A stretch of 64,000 nucleotides of DNA, from positions 62,001-126,000 of the forward strand of contig NZ_BDBD01000011.1 of assembly GCF_001612805.1 (NCBI RefSeq). Direction: 5' to 3'. The number at the start of each line of letters is the position of its first letter. Position 1 is the first letter of the stretch. Below are positions 35,057 to 43,671 of the stretch, one piece after another. The notes beneath the pieces are model-generated. The model was given only the letters and a program-made list of their open reading frames with translations. It had not been told where the DNA came from and ran no database searches. Source of the DNA: Nocardia coubleae NBRC 108252 (GTDB taxonomy: Bacteria > Actinomycetota > Actinomycetes > Mycobacteriales > Mycobacteriaceae). The position numbers and the translations under genes are program-made.

Positions 35057-36091
35057 ACACCCAAACTAGCGTCCGGCTACGACAACCGTGTCGTGACGAT
35101 CCTAGAACCCTTCGATCTCGGGTCATCAGCGTGGTGCCGTGCGCCGCCTGCGCCCCGATTGCGCTGTGTCCGTGAGTGATACAGGTCAACCCGGCTTTCA
35201 TGGGTGAGCCCGCCTGGCCAGGTCCGCGTCAGGCCCATTCGATCACTCGACGCACCGACGCGATCCTGCTTGTGTTTCGGCCCGAGGAGTGCAGAGTCGA
35301 CCCAGCGAGCACCCGCAGTTACCGATCTCGGCATTACCGGATTCGATGGCCATCTCCGGATTAGCTTCTGCCCCATGAAGTCCCAAGTTCGTGCGGAGTT
35401 CACGAGCCCACGTGGTCAGCTGTCAAGCCCGTCGAGCCACTTCGCGAAATCCACCGTCGGCGCAGCACGGACGTGCCGGGAGTAGGCGGTGGCGTTGTCA
35501 GAATCTGCAGCGTGGCACCCGCGCTCCGGCGACGGCACCTGAGCCACACACCGGGCGCACCTGCTCGAGCTCGAAAACCTTGGGGGTCCAGGCGATCACG
35601 ACATCATGTGCCATGGCGCGGTGTGAAGGGTGATTCAGGCACGCAGGAATGGGCATACCCGCCGCACGACGAGGGGCAGCAGTTCTGAGCTTCGATGCCC
35701 CACCCAGGCTATCCCGAATTCGGAGACCTTCATGGAGCACCTGTTGCGCACCCCGCCCTTCGCTGCGGCCGCCTCTGGCCTGACCGCACCCGACGATCAC
35801 CTGGTGTTGCGTCTGCGCAACCGCCGCCTGCGCGCGTTGCTGACCACCGCGTCCGGCCTCTCTATCCAGAACCAGCTTCGCCTGGGAGCTGTCGCGGAAA
35901 CTCTGAGCGAGACCGAAGGCCTGCACCACCCTCACACCGCCGAACTCTGACCAAGTACTCCAACCGCGAGGCCAGCGGCGAGATGGCCGGTTGAGCCACC
36001 TCACGCACAGACGACCCACAAGCCGGTGGCGTCCGTCGGGCCGAGGCGGTCTTGGAGCGCTGTCGGTGGTTCCAGGTGGAATGATGAGTCG
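35057..36091. other. Gene-poor interval
   Basis: About 1 kb without an intact gene apart from the broken small frame at 35416-35614. A plus frame from ATG 35732 (MEHLLRTPPFAAAASGLTAPD..., 72 residues) is open but unsupported by RBS or family. No repeats or terminators stood out. Confidence 0.35.
35416..35614 (-). pseudogene. Probable broken small gene
   Basis: ATG 35614 opens MAHDVVIAWTPKVFELEQV, which meets a stop after 38 codons. In another frame the DNA directly continues as DNATAYSRHVRAAPTVDFAKWLDGLDS before TGA 35416. Both halves look protein-like, so a frameshift near 35500 probably split one short gene. Family not recognised. Confidence 0.3.
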
Positions 36092-36778
36092 ATGACAAGC
36101 CCTGATCCAACCGAGAGCGGACCTGACGAGGGATCTCGTACGGTCGTGACGCGGCCCGCCTCGGTTGGATCGTTCACGTTCTGGTTCGCCAACCAGCGTT
36201 GGGAATGGTCTGCGGAGGTGTACCGGATGCACGGGTACGCCCCCGGTCAGATCGTGCCGACCACCGAGCTGTTGCTCTCGCACAAACACCCTGAAGACCG
36301 GGATCTCGTCGCCGAACTGATCGAACGCACCCTGGCCCAGGGTGAGCCGTTCTCGAGCCGTCACCGTTTCCTCGACACCAGTGGCCGCGTACACACGGTG
36401 ATGGTCATCGCCGACCAAGTCCTCGACGACGACGGCGAACCGGTCGGTACCACCGGCTATTACCTGGATCTGACCGAGACTGTCGACGCGGTGGCCGAGG
36501 CTGCCGCGACGGAGGCGATCGGTGGTGTGGTGGCGGCGCGGGCGGTGGTCGAGCAGGCCAAGGGTGTGCTGATGCGTATGTACGGTATCGACGCCGAGCA
36601 GGCGTTCAAGGTGCTGGTGTGGCGTTCGCAGGAGACCAATGTCAAGCTTCGTGACATCGCGGCGTGTGTGATCGCGGGCCTGAAATTGATCCCTCGGCCA
36701 CCGGTACAGACCGTGACCGCGTTCGATCATCTGCTTCTGACCTGCCACGAACGGATTACCAGCACCACCGAGGCGTGA
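36092..36778 (+). CDS. PAS-ANTAR antiterminator-type regulator
   Basis: 228 residues from ATG 36092. Residues about 25-130 form a PAS fold (FWFANQRWEWSAEVYRMHGYAPGQIVPTTELLLSHKHPEDRDLV..., TTGYYLDLTETV). Residues about 140-205 are an ANTAR RNA-binding three-helix domain (VVAARAVVEQAKGVLMRMYGIDAEQAFKVLVWRSQETNVKLRDIAACVI). Such proteins bind dual hexaloop hairpins in leaders and prevent termination when the sensor is engaged. A fragment of a second ANTAR domain lies 400 bp downstream. Confidence 0.92.
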   Translation: MTSPDPTESGPDEGSRTVVTRPASVGSFTFWFANQRWEWSAEVYRMHGYAPGQIVPTTELLLSHKHPEDRDLVAELIERTLAQGEPFSSRHRFLDTSGRVHTVMVIADQVLDDDGEPVGTTGYYLDLTETVDAVAEAAATEAIGGVVAARAVVEQAKGVLMRMYGIDAEQAFKVLVWRSQETNVKLRDIAACVIAGLKLIPRPPVQTVTAFDHLLLTCHERITSTTEA

Positions 36779-37734
36779 AACAACCGGTGATCTGCGCTGG
36801 ATCTCCGGTCGTCTCTGCCGCCGTGGGCCAGGAGCGGACCTAGGTCGTGGTGGTATCCACGATCGCCGCGGCGGCGACGATTGATCCTTCACCGCAGTTC
36901 GCACAGCCCGCGTCACAGAGGTAGGGGTCGAACGCGCCGACTACTCGCCTGAACCGGCGCGTTCTCAATCGCCGCGACTTCCCGGGTAGTCGCAGGATCT
37001 GTCGGGGGCTTTACGCGCTACAACTTGTCTAAACGGTGGAGTCGGCTCCGTCGCTTCGGATTGTCCAGAGGAGTCGCCTGAGTATTCTGACGAGAGGACG
37101 GTGGGATGACCTCAACGCTTGCACGGGGTGAGGTTCTCACCCACTCGGTCCTCGGCTCGTCCTCGGAACCCGACGCCGGTGGGCGCGGCACGCCAAAGGC
37201 GTGCTGATGCGCATGTACGGCATTGGCGCCGAAGCCGATTCACCCGTCGAGCAGGTGGGGTAGGCATGTCCGATATCGGTCGGCGTCGGGGTAGACAGGT
37301 TCAAGCCCGTGATAACTACACCGGTGTCTTGCCTGGCGAAGCTCGAGTCAAGGCATGCGTCGATTGCGCTGACTAGCGATTTGTGGCATTCCGGGCCTCG
37401 GAGATCACCGCCACCCCGGCTCGGCCACCGTCGACATCGAGCACACGGTGCCGGCGGCATCGGTCGCCTGACGCTGTAGGTGACGGAATCCCGGCCGCTT
37501 CAGCTCGGTGGTAACGTGGCGATGTGCTCATGGAAGAGGTCGACAGACTGTAGCCGCCCTCTCGAAGGCGGCGCTCTCGACGACACGTTCCCTCAACTCT
37601 GGAATGTGCCTTCTGCCTGTGCTCAGTGCGCTGGCGCGCACCCTCGGCCGCGCCGCGTCGCTTTCGACGGCATCCGCAAACATCCGAGTCCTTTGCGGTC
37701 GCTCGTTTTCACGAGCAGGAAGAGTCGAACATCC
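36779..37734. other. Long leader/intergenic region upstream of ABC-F gene
   Basis: About 950 bases without an intact gene. It contains the ANTAR fragment at 37190-37262. The 250 bases before the ABC-F start are open in the ABC-F frame, but the conserved protein begins at 37735, so this part may be an untranslated or attenuator leader, as is common for antibiotic-resistance ABC-F genes. Confidence 0.4.
37190..37262 (+). pseudogene. ANTAR-domain fragment
   Basis: HAKGVLMRMYGIGAEADSP is nearly identical to QAKGVLMRMYGIDAEQAF in the intact PAS-ANTAR gene, then the similarity ends at a stop. A leftover from a duplicated or recombined regulator gene. Confidence 0.65.
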
Positions 37735-39324
37735 ATGTCTACATCCACGCCCTCGGCGATCACTTTGCACGACCTGTCCTTCGAATGGCCCGACGGAACC
37801 GTCGCGCTGTCCCGGATCAACGGAGCATTCGGTACGGGTCGCACCGGTCTGGTCGGCCGTAACGGCGCCGGTAAATCAACGCTGCTGCGCCTGGTCGCCG
37901 GGCTCCTCACGCCCACCTCCGGGCGCATCGACATCACCGGGGAGGTGGGGTACCTTCCCCAGACACTCACCCTCGGCCGCGACGCCACTATCGCCCAATT
38001 GCTCGGCATCGCAGACAAACTCGCCGCCCTACGGGCCATCGAGTCCGGTGCGACCGGCGAGGAACCCTTCGAGACGATCGGCGACGATTGGGACATCGAG
38101 GCTCGCGCCGACGAGGCCCTGCACGAGATCGGCTTCAGCGCAGCCGATCTGGACCGCCGCGTCGGCGAGATCTCCGGGGGGCAAGCTGTTCTCGTCGCAA
38201 TCACAGGGCTACGTGTTCGGCGCACCCCGATCACCTTGCTCGACGAGCCCACCAACAATCTCGACCGTGGAACCCGGGCCGTGCTTTCCGGATTCGTGGA
38301 TTCGTGGCCCGGAACCCTTGTGGTGGTCAGCCACGACCTCGAGCTGCTCGAGCGTATGGATGCCACCGCGGAACTGCACGGTACGACCCTGGAGGTGTTC
38401 GGTGGGCCCTACAGCGCCTGGAAGCAGTACGTCGAGCAGGAACAGGCCGCAGCGCAGCAGGCCGCGCGGACTGCCGAGCAGGCGTTGAAAGTAGAGAAGC
38501 GGCAACGCGTCGAGGCCGAGACCAAGCTGGCCAGGCGGGAACGCACGGGAAAGGCTACGCAGCGCGACGGTGGCATTCCCCGGATCCTGGCAGGCAATCG
38601 TGCCAGTAGGGCGCAAGCGTCGGCGGGGGCGATGCGTTCCACGCTTGATGCGAAAGTGTTAGCGGCCCAGGGTGTTCTGGACCAAGCGGCGAGCCGGGTA
38701 CGGCGTGAGGAGCACATCCGACTCGATCTGCCCGATCCCGACGTGCAGCGCGGCAGGCGCATCGCGGAACTCCGCGACGGCGACCGGGGCGTCATCGTTC
38801 AAGGGCCCGAACGCGTCGCCATTGTCGGCCCCAACGGCGCCGGGAAGTCGACGCTGATCGAGAACTTGCTGCAAGGTAGCGGATCCGGCACATTGTTCAC
38901 CGATCGGGTCGGTTACCTCCCGCAACGCCTCGATGGCCTAGACGACCAGGTCAGCGCACTGGAGAACGTACACGCGGCGGCCCCGGCCACGCCGCCCGCC
39001 ACCATCCGCAACCACCTGGCTCGAATGCTGTTACGCGGCACCAGCGTCGAGCGACCGGTCTCGACGCTGTCGGGCGGTGAACGGTTCCGAGTCTCCCTGG
39101 CGCGGTTGCTGTTCGCCGATCCGCCGCCTCAGTTGCTGGTCCTCGACGAGCCGACGAACAACCTGGATATCGCCAGCGTCGACCAGCTTGTCGACGCGCT
39201 GGTCGCCTATCGCGGCGCTGTGCTGGTCGTCAGCCACGACTACCCGTTCCTGCGGCGCCTAGGCATCGACACCGTCATCGAACTCGATGCCGATGGCCGC
39301 TTCCGAGACCGCGGATCTTTGTGA
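37735..39324 (+). CDS. ABC-F family ATPase (ribosome-protection type)
   Basis: 529 residues from ATG 37735 with AGGAAGAG upstream. Two ATPase domains without membrane segments: Walker [10 protein letters not shown] and GPNGAGKST, signatures ISGGQ and LSGGE, Walker [11 protein letters not shown] and [10 protein letters not shown], then HD loops. A charged helical linker ([25 protein letters not shown]..., about residues 220-330) joins them, the ARD-like region. ABC-F proteins bind the ribosomal E site and can dislodge antibiotics or rescue stalls. A resistance role is plausible; the antibiotic is unknown. Confidence 0.94.
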   Translation: MSTSTPSAITLHDLSFEWPDGTVALSRINGAFGTGRTGLVGRNGAGKSTLLRLVAGLLTPTSGRIDITGEVGYLPQTLTLGRDATIAQLLGIADKLAALRAIESGATGEEPFETIGDDWDIEARADEALHEIGFSAADLDRRVGEISGGQAVLVAITGLRVRRTPITLLDEPTNNLDRGTRAVLSGFVDSWPGTLVVVSHDLELLERMDATAELHGTTLEVFGGPYSAWKQYVEQEQAAAQQAARTAEQALKVEKRQRVEAETKLARRERTGKATQRDGGIPRILAGNRASRAQASAGAMRSTLDAKVLAAQGVLDQAASRVRREEHIRLDLPDPDVQRGRRIAELRDGDRGVIVQGPERVAIVGPNGAGKSTLIENLLQGSGSGTLFTDRVGYLPQRLDGLDDQVSALENVHAAAPATPPATIRNHLARMLLRGTSVERPVSTLSGGERFRVSLARLLFADPPPQLLVLDEPTNNLDIASVDQLVDALVAYRGAVLVVSHDYPFLRRLGIDTVIELDADGRFRDRGSL

Positions 39325-39500
39325 GGCGATACCGAAGCCGCCGGACCGGTAAGCGCTACCGGCCCGGCGGCCCGGGGCCGTCGAAGTCGCTGGCCAGGGG
39401 TGATGGTGGGCACGGTGATCACCGGGCCGGTGGCGAGTTGCTGTTCGTAGGCGTCGTACTGCGGTTCGCCCCGAGCCAGGCTCAGCCGCCACCGGTAGTT
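39325..39500 (-). pseudogene. Alpha/beta-hydrolase fragment
   Basis: Minus frame with VVSNYRWRLSLARGEPQYD and AYEQQLATGPVITVPTITP, a stretch typical of the late cap and strand region of epoxide/haloalkane-type alpha/beta hydrolases. The expected DFDGP and SAYRSGGF continuation is scattered over other frames. No nucleophile elbow is present. Degraded fragment. Confidence 0.55.
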
Positions 39501-39759
39501 CGAGACGACGCTCTCTGGTTCAGATGGAATCTTTCGCAGCTGCGGTCCGTGCGGGTGTACATGCCGATTCGTCGATCGAGTGGTGCGCGCCCGCGTTCAT
39601 TCTCGACGTCCTCGAAAGGGCCGCGATCAGGACTTGCGGAACTCGGTTGTGCGGTGGCGGCGGCTCGGGTGACTGTGATCTCAGCTGTCGGTGCGTGAGG
39701 ACCGGCGGTGCCCCGTGTCCTTTCTCGTGAAGGTGTCACAGCTGGATCGAGGAGAGACG

Positions 39760-40635
39760 ATGACGAGCAGGGTGCGAGTGGCGGCTGTGCAGGCCGAGCC
39801 TCGGTGGCTGGATGTGTCCGCCGGCGTCGACCAGGTCATCACATTGATCGAGGCCGCGTCGGAGCAGGGCGCCCGGTTGGTCGCTTTCCCCGAGACGTTC
39901 ATACCCGGTTTCCCATGGTGGATGTGGTTGCGCGCGGTCGAGTGGGACGGCGACATCCTCGCCAGGTACCACGCCAATTCGATGACCGTCGACGGCCCCG
40001 AGCTGCGCGCGATCCGCTACGCCGCACGCCGCCGAGGCATCCACGTCGGCCTCGGCTTCTCCGAGCGAGCCGGGAACCGCGTGTTCATGTCCCAGGCGCT
40101 GATCGACGATCAGGGCGACATCACCGTCTCCCGCAAGATGCTGCCCACCGCCCTGGAACGCAGCGTGTTCGGCACGGCGGACGGGCCCGCGCTGCTGCGT
40201 GAGACCGCACTCGGCACGATCGGGGCGCTCGGTGGCGCCGACCATTTCCTGTCCGGCGCGTGCGAGGCAATGCAGCGGGCGGGTGAACACATCCATCTGG
40301 CGTCCTGGCCCGGCTTCATCTTCTGCCGCGGTGACACCCGGATCGACGCGGCGGAACTGAGCACCGCTGCCAGCCGCAGGTACGCGCGGGCGGCTCGCAG
40401 CTACCTGCTGGCCCCGACTGCGGTAGTCCCGGTGCGCGGATGGCAGGCCGCGGCGGAGGGCCGCGCCGACGTGCTGCACGGGGGCAGCGGTGTCGCCCGG
40501 ATCCTCGGCCCCGACGGTCACGACCTCGCGATCCCGATGAATCCCGACCAGGAAGGGCTGCTCGTCGCCGACCTCATCGTCGCCACCGCGCGCTATCGCC
40601 CTGCCTTGCCGTGCGCCGACCGCGCGCTCGCCTGA
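39760..40635 (+). CDS. Nitrilase-fold (carbon-nitrogen hydrolase) protein lacking the catalytic Cys
   Basis: 291 residues from ATG 39760 after GGAGAG. The fold is unmistakable: VRVAAVQAEPRWLD, the first catalytic Glu in ARLVAFPETFIPGFPWW, and a Lys in ITVSRKMLPTALER. Where nitrilases have (G)xLxCWEH, this protein has GALGGADHFLSGACEAMQ followed by the normal EHIHLASWPG, so the nucleophilic Cys-Trp-Glu is replaced by Gly-Ala-Asp. A Cys six residues downstream is out of register. It may be catalytically dead, use another chemistry, or be a decaying gene, though the frame is intact to the usual end. Confidence 0.88.
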   Translation: MTSRVRVAAVQAEPRWLDVSAGVDQVITLIEAASEQGARLVAFPETFIPGFPWWMWLRAVEWDGDILARYHANSMTVDGPELRAIRYAARRRGIHVGLGFSERAGNRVFMSQALIDDQGDITVSRKMLPTALERSVFGTADGPALLRETALGTIGALGGADHFLSGACEAMQRAGEHIHLASWPGFIFCRGDTRIDAAELSTAASRRYARAARSYLLAPTAVVPVRGWQAAAEGRADVLHGGSGVARILGPDGHDLAIPMNPDQEGLLVADLIVATARYRPALPCADRALA

Positions 40636-40935
40636 CAACTCCGCGACACGACTAAAGAAGTTGTCATGGTCGGCCCCGGATGGGACCGACGAATACCGAT
40701 AACTTCCGGGTCGGACTGCAGCGCCGTCCATCGATGCGGCGGGTGACACCGGCACGGCGGGAGAGATCGGTGCGCGAGACCGGCCCGATGAACCCGCGAG
40801 GCCGGTCGATCGGGAGGTCGCTGTGCTGCTGTTGGTCGGCCCCGATTCGGAGTTGTCATCCGCCGAGGAAGTTTCGCTAGTAACCGTGGCGAGGATCGGT
40901 TGGTTGGCGTGGTCCCGGTGGTGCCGGCGAGCGTT
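40636..40935. other. Intergenic region, no feature supported
   Basis: 300 bases between convergent genes. Open frames on both strands lack RBS and family motifs. No strong terminator hairpin recognised. Confidence 0.4.
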
Positions 40936-41400
40936 CTACTCCATCGGAGATCGTCGTGCGTCGGAAAGGGGAGTCCGCCAAGCTGCCGGTTCGGCAACGG
41001 CAAATCTGCGACCGGTCACTGAGGTCGGTACGAGCCGGATGAAGAAGTTCTTCGCGCCACCCTGCCACGGGAACAGGGGGAGATCCACGGTGTCCATCAG
41101 GTCACCGATTTCACGAATCCCTTCGGCGCGGCCCTTGATTACTACGCTCCAGGCTTCGTGGGGCTCGGGAAGGTAGCCGTCGACCTCCAATGCGACGCGC
41201 GGATTCGACAAGGCGGCGGACATCTTCGTGCCGGGCGCGGATCTGAACACGATGGTTCCATGGTCGACCACGTAGTTGAGCGGGAAGATGTCCGGGTCGT
41301 CGTCCACCGACACGGCGAGGCGGCCTATCTCCTGGGTACGGAGTAAGGCCCAGCAGTCGTTGACAGCGAGTTCTTCGACTTTCGGGTTGTCGTTTTCCAT
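40936..41400 (-). CDS. Pyridoxamine-5'-phosphate-oxidase-like (PPOX) flavin/F420 protein
   Basis: 154 residues from ATG 41400, behind AAAGG. A split-barrel fold is indicated by CWALLRTQEIGRLAVSVDDDPDIFPLNYVVDHGTIVFRSAPGTKMSAAL and VALEVDGYLPEPHEAWSVVIKGRAEGI, which is the PNPOx-like pattern with PxNYVVDxG (cofactor side) and the SVVxxGxAExI strand. Such proteins bind FMN or F420 and are often redox or heme-related. It is divergent from the AraC regulator at 41804. Substrate unknown. Confidence 0.9.
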   Translation of the reverse strand: MENDNPKVEELAVNDCWALLRTQEIGRLAVSVDDDPDIFPLNYVVDHGTIVFRSAPGTKMSAALSNPRVALEVDGYLPEPHEAWSVVIKGRAEGIREIGDLMDTVDLPLFPWQGGAKNFFIRLVPTSVTGRRFAVAEPAAWRTPLSDARRSPME

Positions 41401-41803
41401 TCTCAGCCTTTCTGTCGTGAACGCCGGCCGATAATCGTCTTCCCTAGGAACCACCTCACAGTGTGCTGGATTCATTCCGGATGCAAGACCATCACCGACC
41501 ACTCGGCCAGCCGTTCGCGTGGCCCGGACACATCGACGCGGGCGACCCTGCCCCGCCGACGCCGAGACGTTGGTATGACGGTGGCTGCTGAGGGCGTGTG
41601 ATGGGGTGGTGTGTATGTGGAACCGGATGCTGGTCTGCCGTGTTGGTGATTTCGGCTTCGGCGCGGTCGAAGGTGAATGTCGTGCTCGATGAATTCCTTG
41701 TTGCTGCGGGTGGTTCGGTTGGTGCGCTGGGCTGTCGCAGTCCCGACAGAATTCTCGGACGCTCGGACACTCATCAGGCGACAGCCAGTGTTAGTTTTCG
41801 GTC
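41401..41803. other. Divergent promoter region between PPOX and AraC genes
   Basis: About 400 bases with no supported gene. It must hold the promoters of both flanking genes. A minus frame (41472-41774) is rich in Thr/Arg/Pro and looks non-coding. Confidence 0.4.
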
Positions 41804-42550
41804 GTGAGTCTCGAGCTGGCCGGTGGAGTCGAGCAGCGCCTGTCCGATTCTGCCTACGTCGAGCGGGTCTATCGGGCTGGATCGGTTGCCGGGCCCGTAG
41901 CGGCGCGGATGCGGTCTGTGGCGAATTCGAATTGGGAGCTCGTCGTCTGGTGCGACCGGGGTGAAACGCACGTTTCGGTCCGCGGCCCGGAGACTGGACC
42001 CACGGTGCTGGAGCTGGGGCCAGGTGCGGGTGAGACGCTCGGGATCATCTTCAGCCATGGCGCGTTCCTGGCGCCGATGCCGGTGCCGGCACTGGTCGAC
42101 ACCGTGGTGTCCAGTCCGCACACCACGGCTCGCTCGTTCGTCCTGCAGGGCGAGGAATGGGAGATTCCGGGATACGACAATGCGGAGGTTTTCGTGGACC
42201 GCTTGGTCCGCGCGGGACTGCTGGTGCGTGACCCGCTGGTCACCGATGTGCTGCGCGGGGACGGGACCGCTCTGGTCACTCCACGGTCGGTGCAGCGGCG
42301 GGTGGTCGCGGCGACCGGGCTGACGCAGGGCGCGATCCGCCAGATCGAGCGGGCCAGACAGGCTGTGCTGCTGGTGCAGCAGGGTATGCCGTTGATCGAG
42401 GTCGCGCAGTCGGCGGGATATCACGACCAGCCCCACCTCGCGCGTTCGCTGACCCGGTTCACCGGCCGCACAGCGTCTGAGCTGCGGCGTGGCGACGGCG
42501 ACGAGATGTTGTCGCTCCTGTACAAGACCGATGTCGAGGTACGCCCCTAG
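41804..42550 (+). CDS. AraC-family transcriptional regulator
   Basis: 248 residues from GTG 41804. The N-terminal 150 residues are a variable sensor domain (WELVVWCDRGETHVSVRGPETGP). The C-terminal part is an AraC-type double HTH: TPRSVQRRVVAATGLTQGAIRQIERARQAVLL and MPLIEVAQSAGYHDQPHLARSLTRFTGRTASELRRG. It precedes the VOC gene (42607) on the same strand by 56 bp and is divergent from the PPOX gene; either could be its target. Confidence 0.9.
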   Translation: MSLELAGGVEQRLSDSAYVERVYRAGSVAGPVAARMRSVANSNWELVVWCDRGETHVSVRGPETGPTVLELGPGAGETLGIIFSHGAFLAPMPVPALVDTVVSSPHTTARSFVLQGEEWEIPGYDNAEVFVDRLVRAGLLVRDPLVTDVLRGDGTALVTPRSVQRRVVAATGLTQGAIRQIERARQAVLLVQQGMPLIEVAQSAGYHDQPHLARSLTRFTGRTASELRRGDGDEMLSLLYKTDVEVRP

Positions 42551-42606
42551 GTTCGGGGTGTCGCCGGGAACACCCGGGGCACCACCACCGTCCTTGGAGG
42601 CACGTC

Positions 42607-43029
42607 ATGGCATTCACCCAGATCTACGTCAACTTGCCGGTCACTGACCTGGAAGCGAGCAAGAAGGTGTACACGGCGATGGGCGGAGCCATCAACCCGG
42701 ACTTCACCGGGGACACCTCCGCGCAGGTGGTTCTCGCGGAGGCGATCGTCGTGCAGTTGATGACACGCGAGACTTTCGCGACTTTCACCAAACGCGACAC
42801 CGCGGACGGTCCGATCGAGTTGATCAACGCGCTGGCCGCCGGGTCGCGCGAAGAGGTGGACCGACTTGCCGACGCCGCGCTCGCAGCGGGCGCCACCGAA
42901 CCGCGAGAGGCACAGGACATGGGATGGCTCTACAACCGCGCCATCGACGCCCCGGACGGCCACAGCTGGGAGCTGCTGGCCTACAACGCGGACGCAATGG
43001 CTGACGCCACCACGCCCGGCCAGGACTGA
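42607..43029 (+). CDS. VOC-family (glyoxalase/bleomycin-resistance fold) protein
   Basis: 140 residues from ATG 42607 behind GGAGG. Typical two-fold beta-alpha-beta-beta-beta layout: QIYVNLPVTDLEASKKVYTAMG, SAQVVLAEAIVVQLMTRETFATF, then GWLYNRAIDAPDGHSWELLAYN, where the late Glu and the D-P-D-G-H segment are metal-ligand positions of this fold. Members include dioxygenases, glyoxalase I and antibiotic-binding proteins. Closest in style to the YycE/extradiol-dioxygenase-like group. A strong bidirectional terminator follows. Confidence 0.9.
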   Translation: MAFTQIYVNLPVTDLEASKKVYTAMGGAINPDFTGDTSAQVVLAEAIVVQLMTRETFATFTKRDTADGPIELINALAAGSREEVDRLADAALAAGATEPREAQDMGWLYNRAIDAPDGHSWELLAYNADAMADATTPGQD

Positions 43030-43125
43030 CGTCGGCGGCTGCGGCACATCGTCGCGCGGCTCTGACTTCAGCACAACGCGGATTCCCGTTCCGGCCGGCG
43101 CAGTTGCCGACGGCCCGCCCAGGCA

Positions 43126-43168
43126 CACAATTCCCGACGGCTTCTCGAGGAAGCCGTCGGGCATTGTG
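43126..43168. terminator. Strong bidirectional terminator
   Basis: CACAAT(43126-43131), one mismatch, then CCCGACGGCTT (43133-43143) pair with AAGCCGTCGGG (43151-43161), one mismatch, ATTGTG (43163-43168), around a 7-base loop. It separates the convergent VOC and flavin-reductase genes and serves both. Confidence 0.8.
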
Positions 43169-43179
43169 CTTGCCGCTCA

Positions 43180-43671
43180 TCAGTTTTGCGCTGTGGACTT
43201 CCATATCTTGCTGCGTAGGTCGCGACCTCGGATAACTTGGATCCGCCATGGTGACAGGCGGAGGATGCGCAGCTTCGGGTCCTCGATGCCGTTCCAGAAA
43301 TTGCCCAGGGGGTACCCCGCGCCTTTGGGGCTGGTCTGCTCGTACAGGTCCCAGACGTGCTGCCTGGTCGTGCGGTCTTCGAACGGCACCCAGTCGGCGA
43401 GCGTGTCCGCGTGCACCTGGTTCTGTTTCCTGGTCCAGTACGAGAAGGTCGTGTGCGGGTTGGCGGCCAGGTGCGCCTCCTTGATCGGGGTCGAGTAGGT
43501 GGCCAGCCAGCCGACCGGGTTTCCTTCGACGAGCTCCCACACCGGGATCAGGACCCTGGAGCGTGGGCGGCCCTTACTGTCGACAGTGACCATGGTGGAG
43601 TAGACGATGTCGCCGACATAGGCGTCGAACTCGTCGCGGATGTCGTTGAAAGACTGCACTGTGGTGGTCAT
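43180..43671 (-). CDS. PPOX-class F420/FMN-dependent pyridoxamine-oxidase-like protein
   Basis: 163 residues. Split-barrel pattern: GDIVYSTMVTVDSKGRPRSRVLIPVWELVEGNPVGWLATYSTPIKEAHLAANPHTTFSYW, with KxxHLAxNPxTxFxYW as in F420- or FMN-dependent PNPOx relatives, and a C-terminal PKLRILRLSPWRIQVIRG strand. The start overlaps the exporter stop (ATGA at 43668-43671), so it is translated with it. It may reduce or process a compound that the exporter handles. Confidence 0.9.
   Translation of the reverse strand: MTTTVQSFNDIRDEFDAYVGDIVYSTMVTVDSKGRPRSRVLIPVWELVEGNPVGWLATYSTPIKEAHLAANPHTTFSYWTRKQNQVHADTLADWVPFEDRTTRQHVWDLYEQTSPKGAGYPLGNFWNGIEDPKLRILRLSPWRIQVIRGRDLRSKIWKSTAQN

Noticed and set aside
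35498..36916. 472-residue minus ORF overlapping the ANTAR gene
   Set aside because: Covers the antisense of the PAS-ANTAR gene and unsupported DNA; composition Arg/His/Gln-rich.
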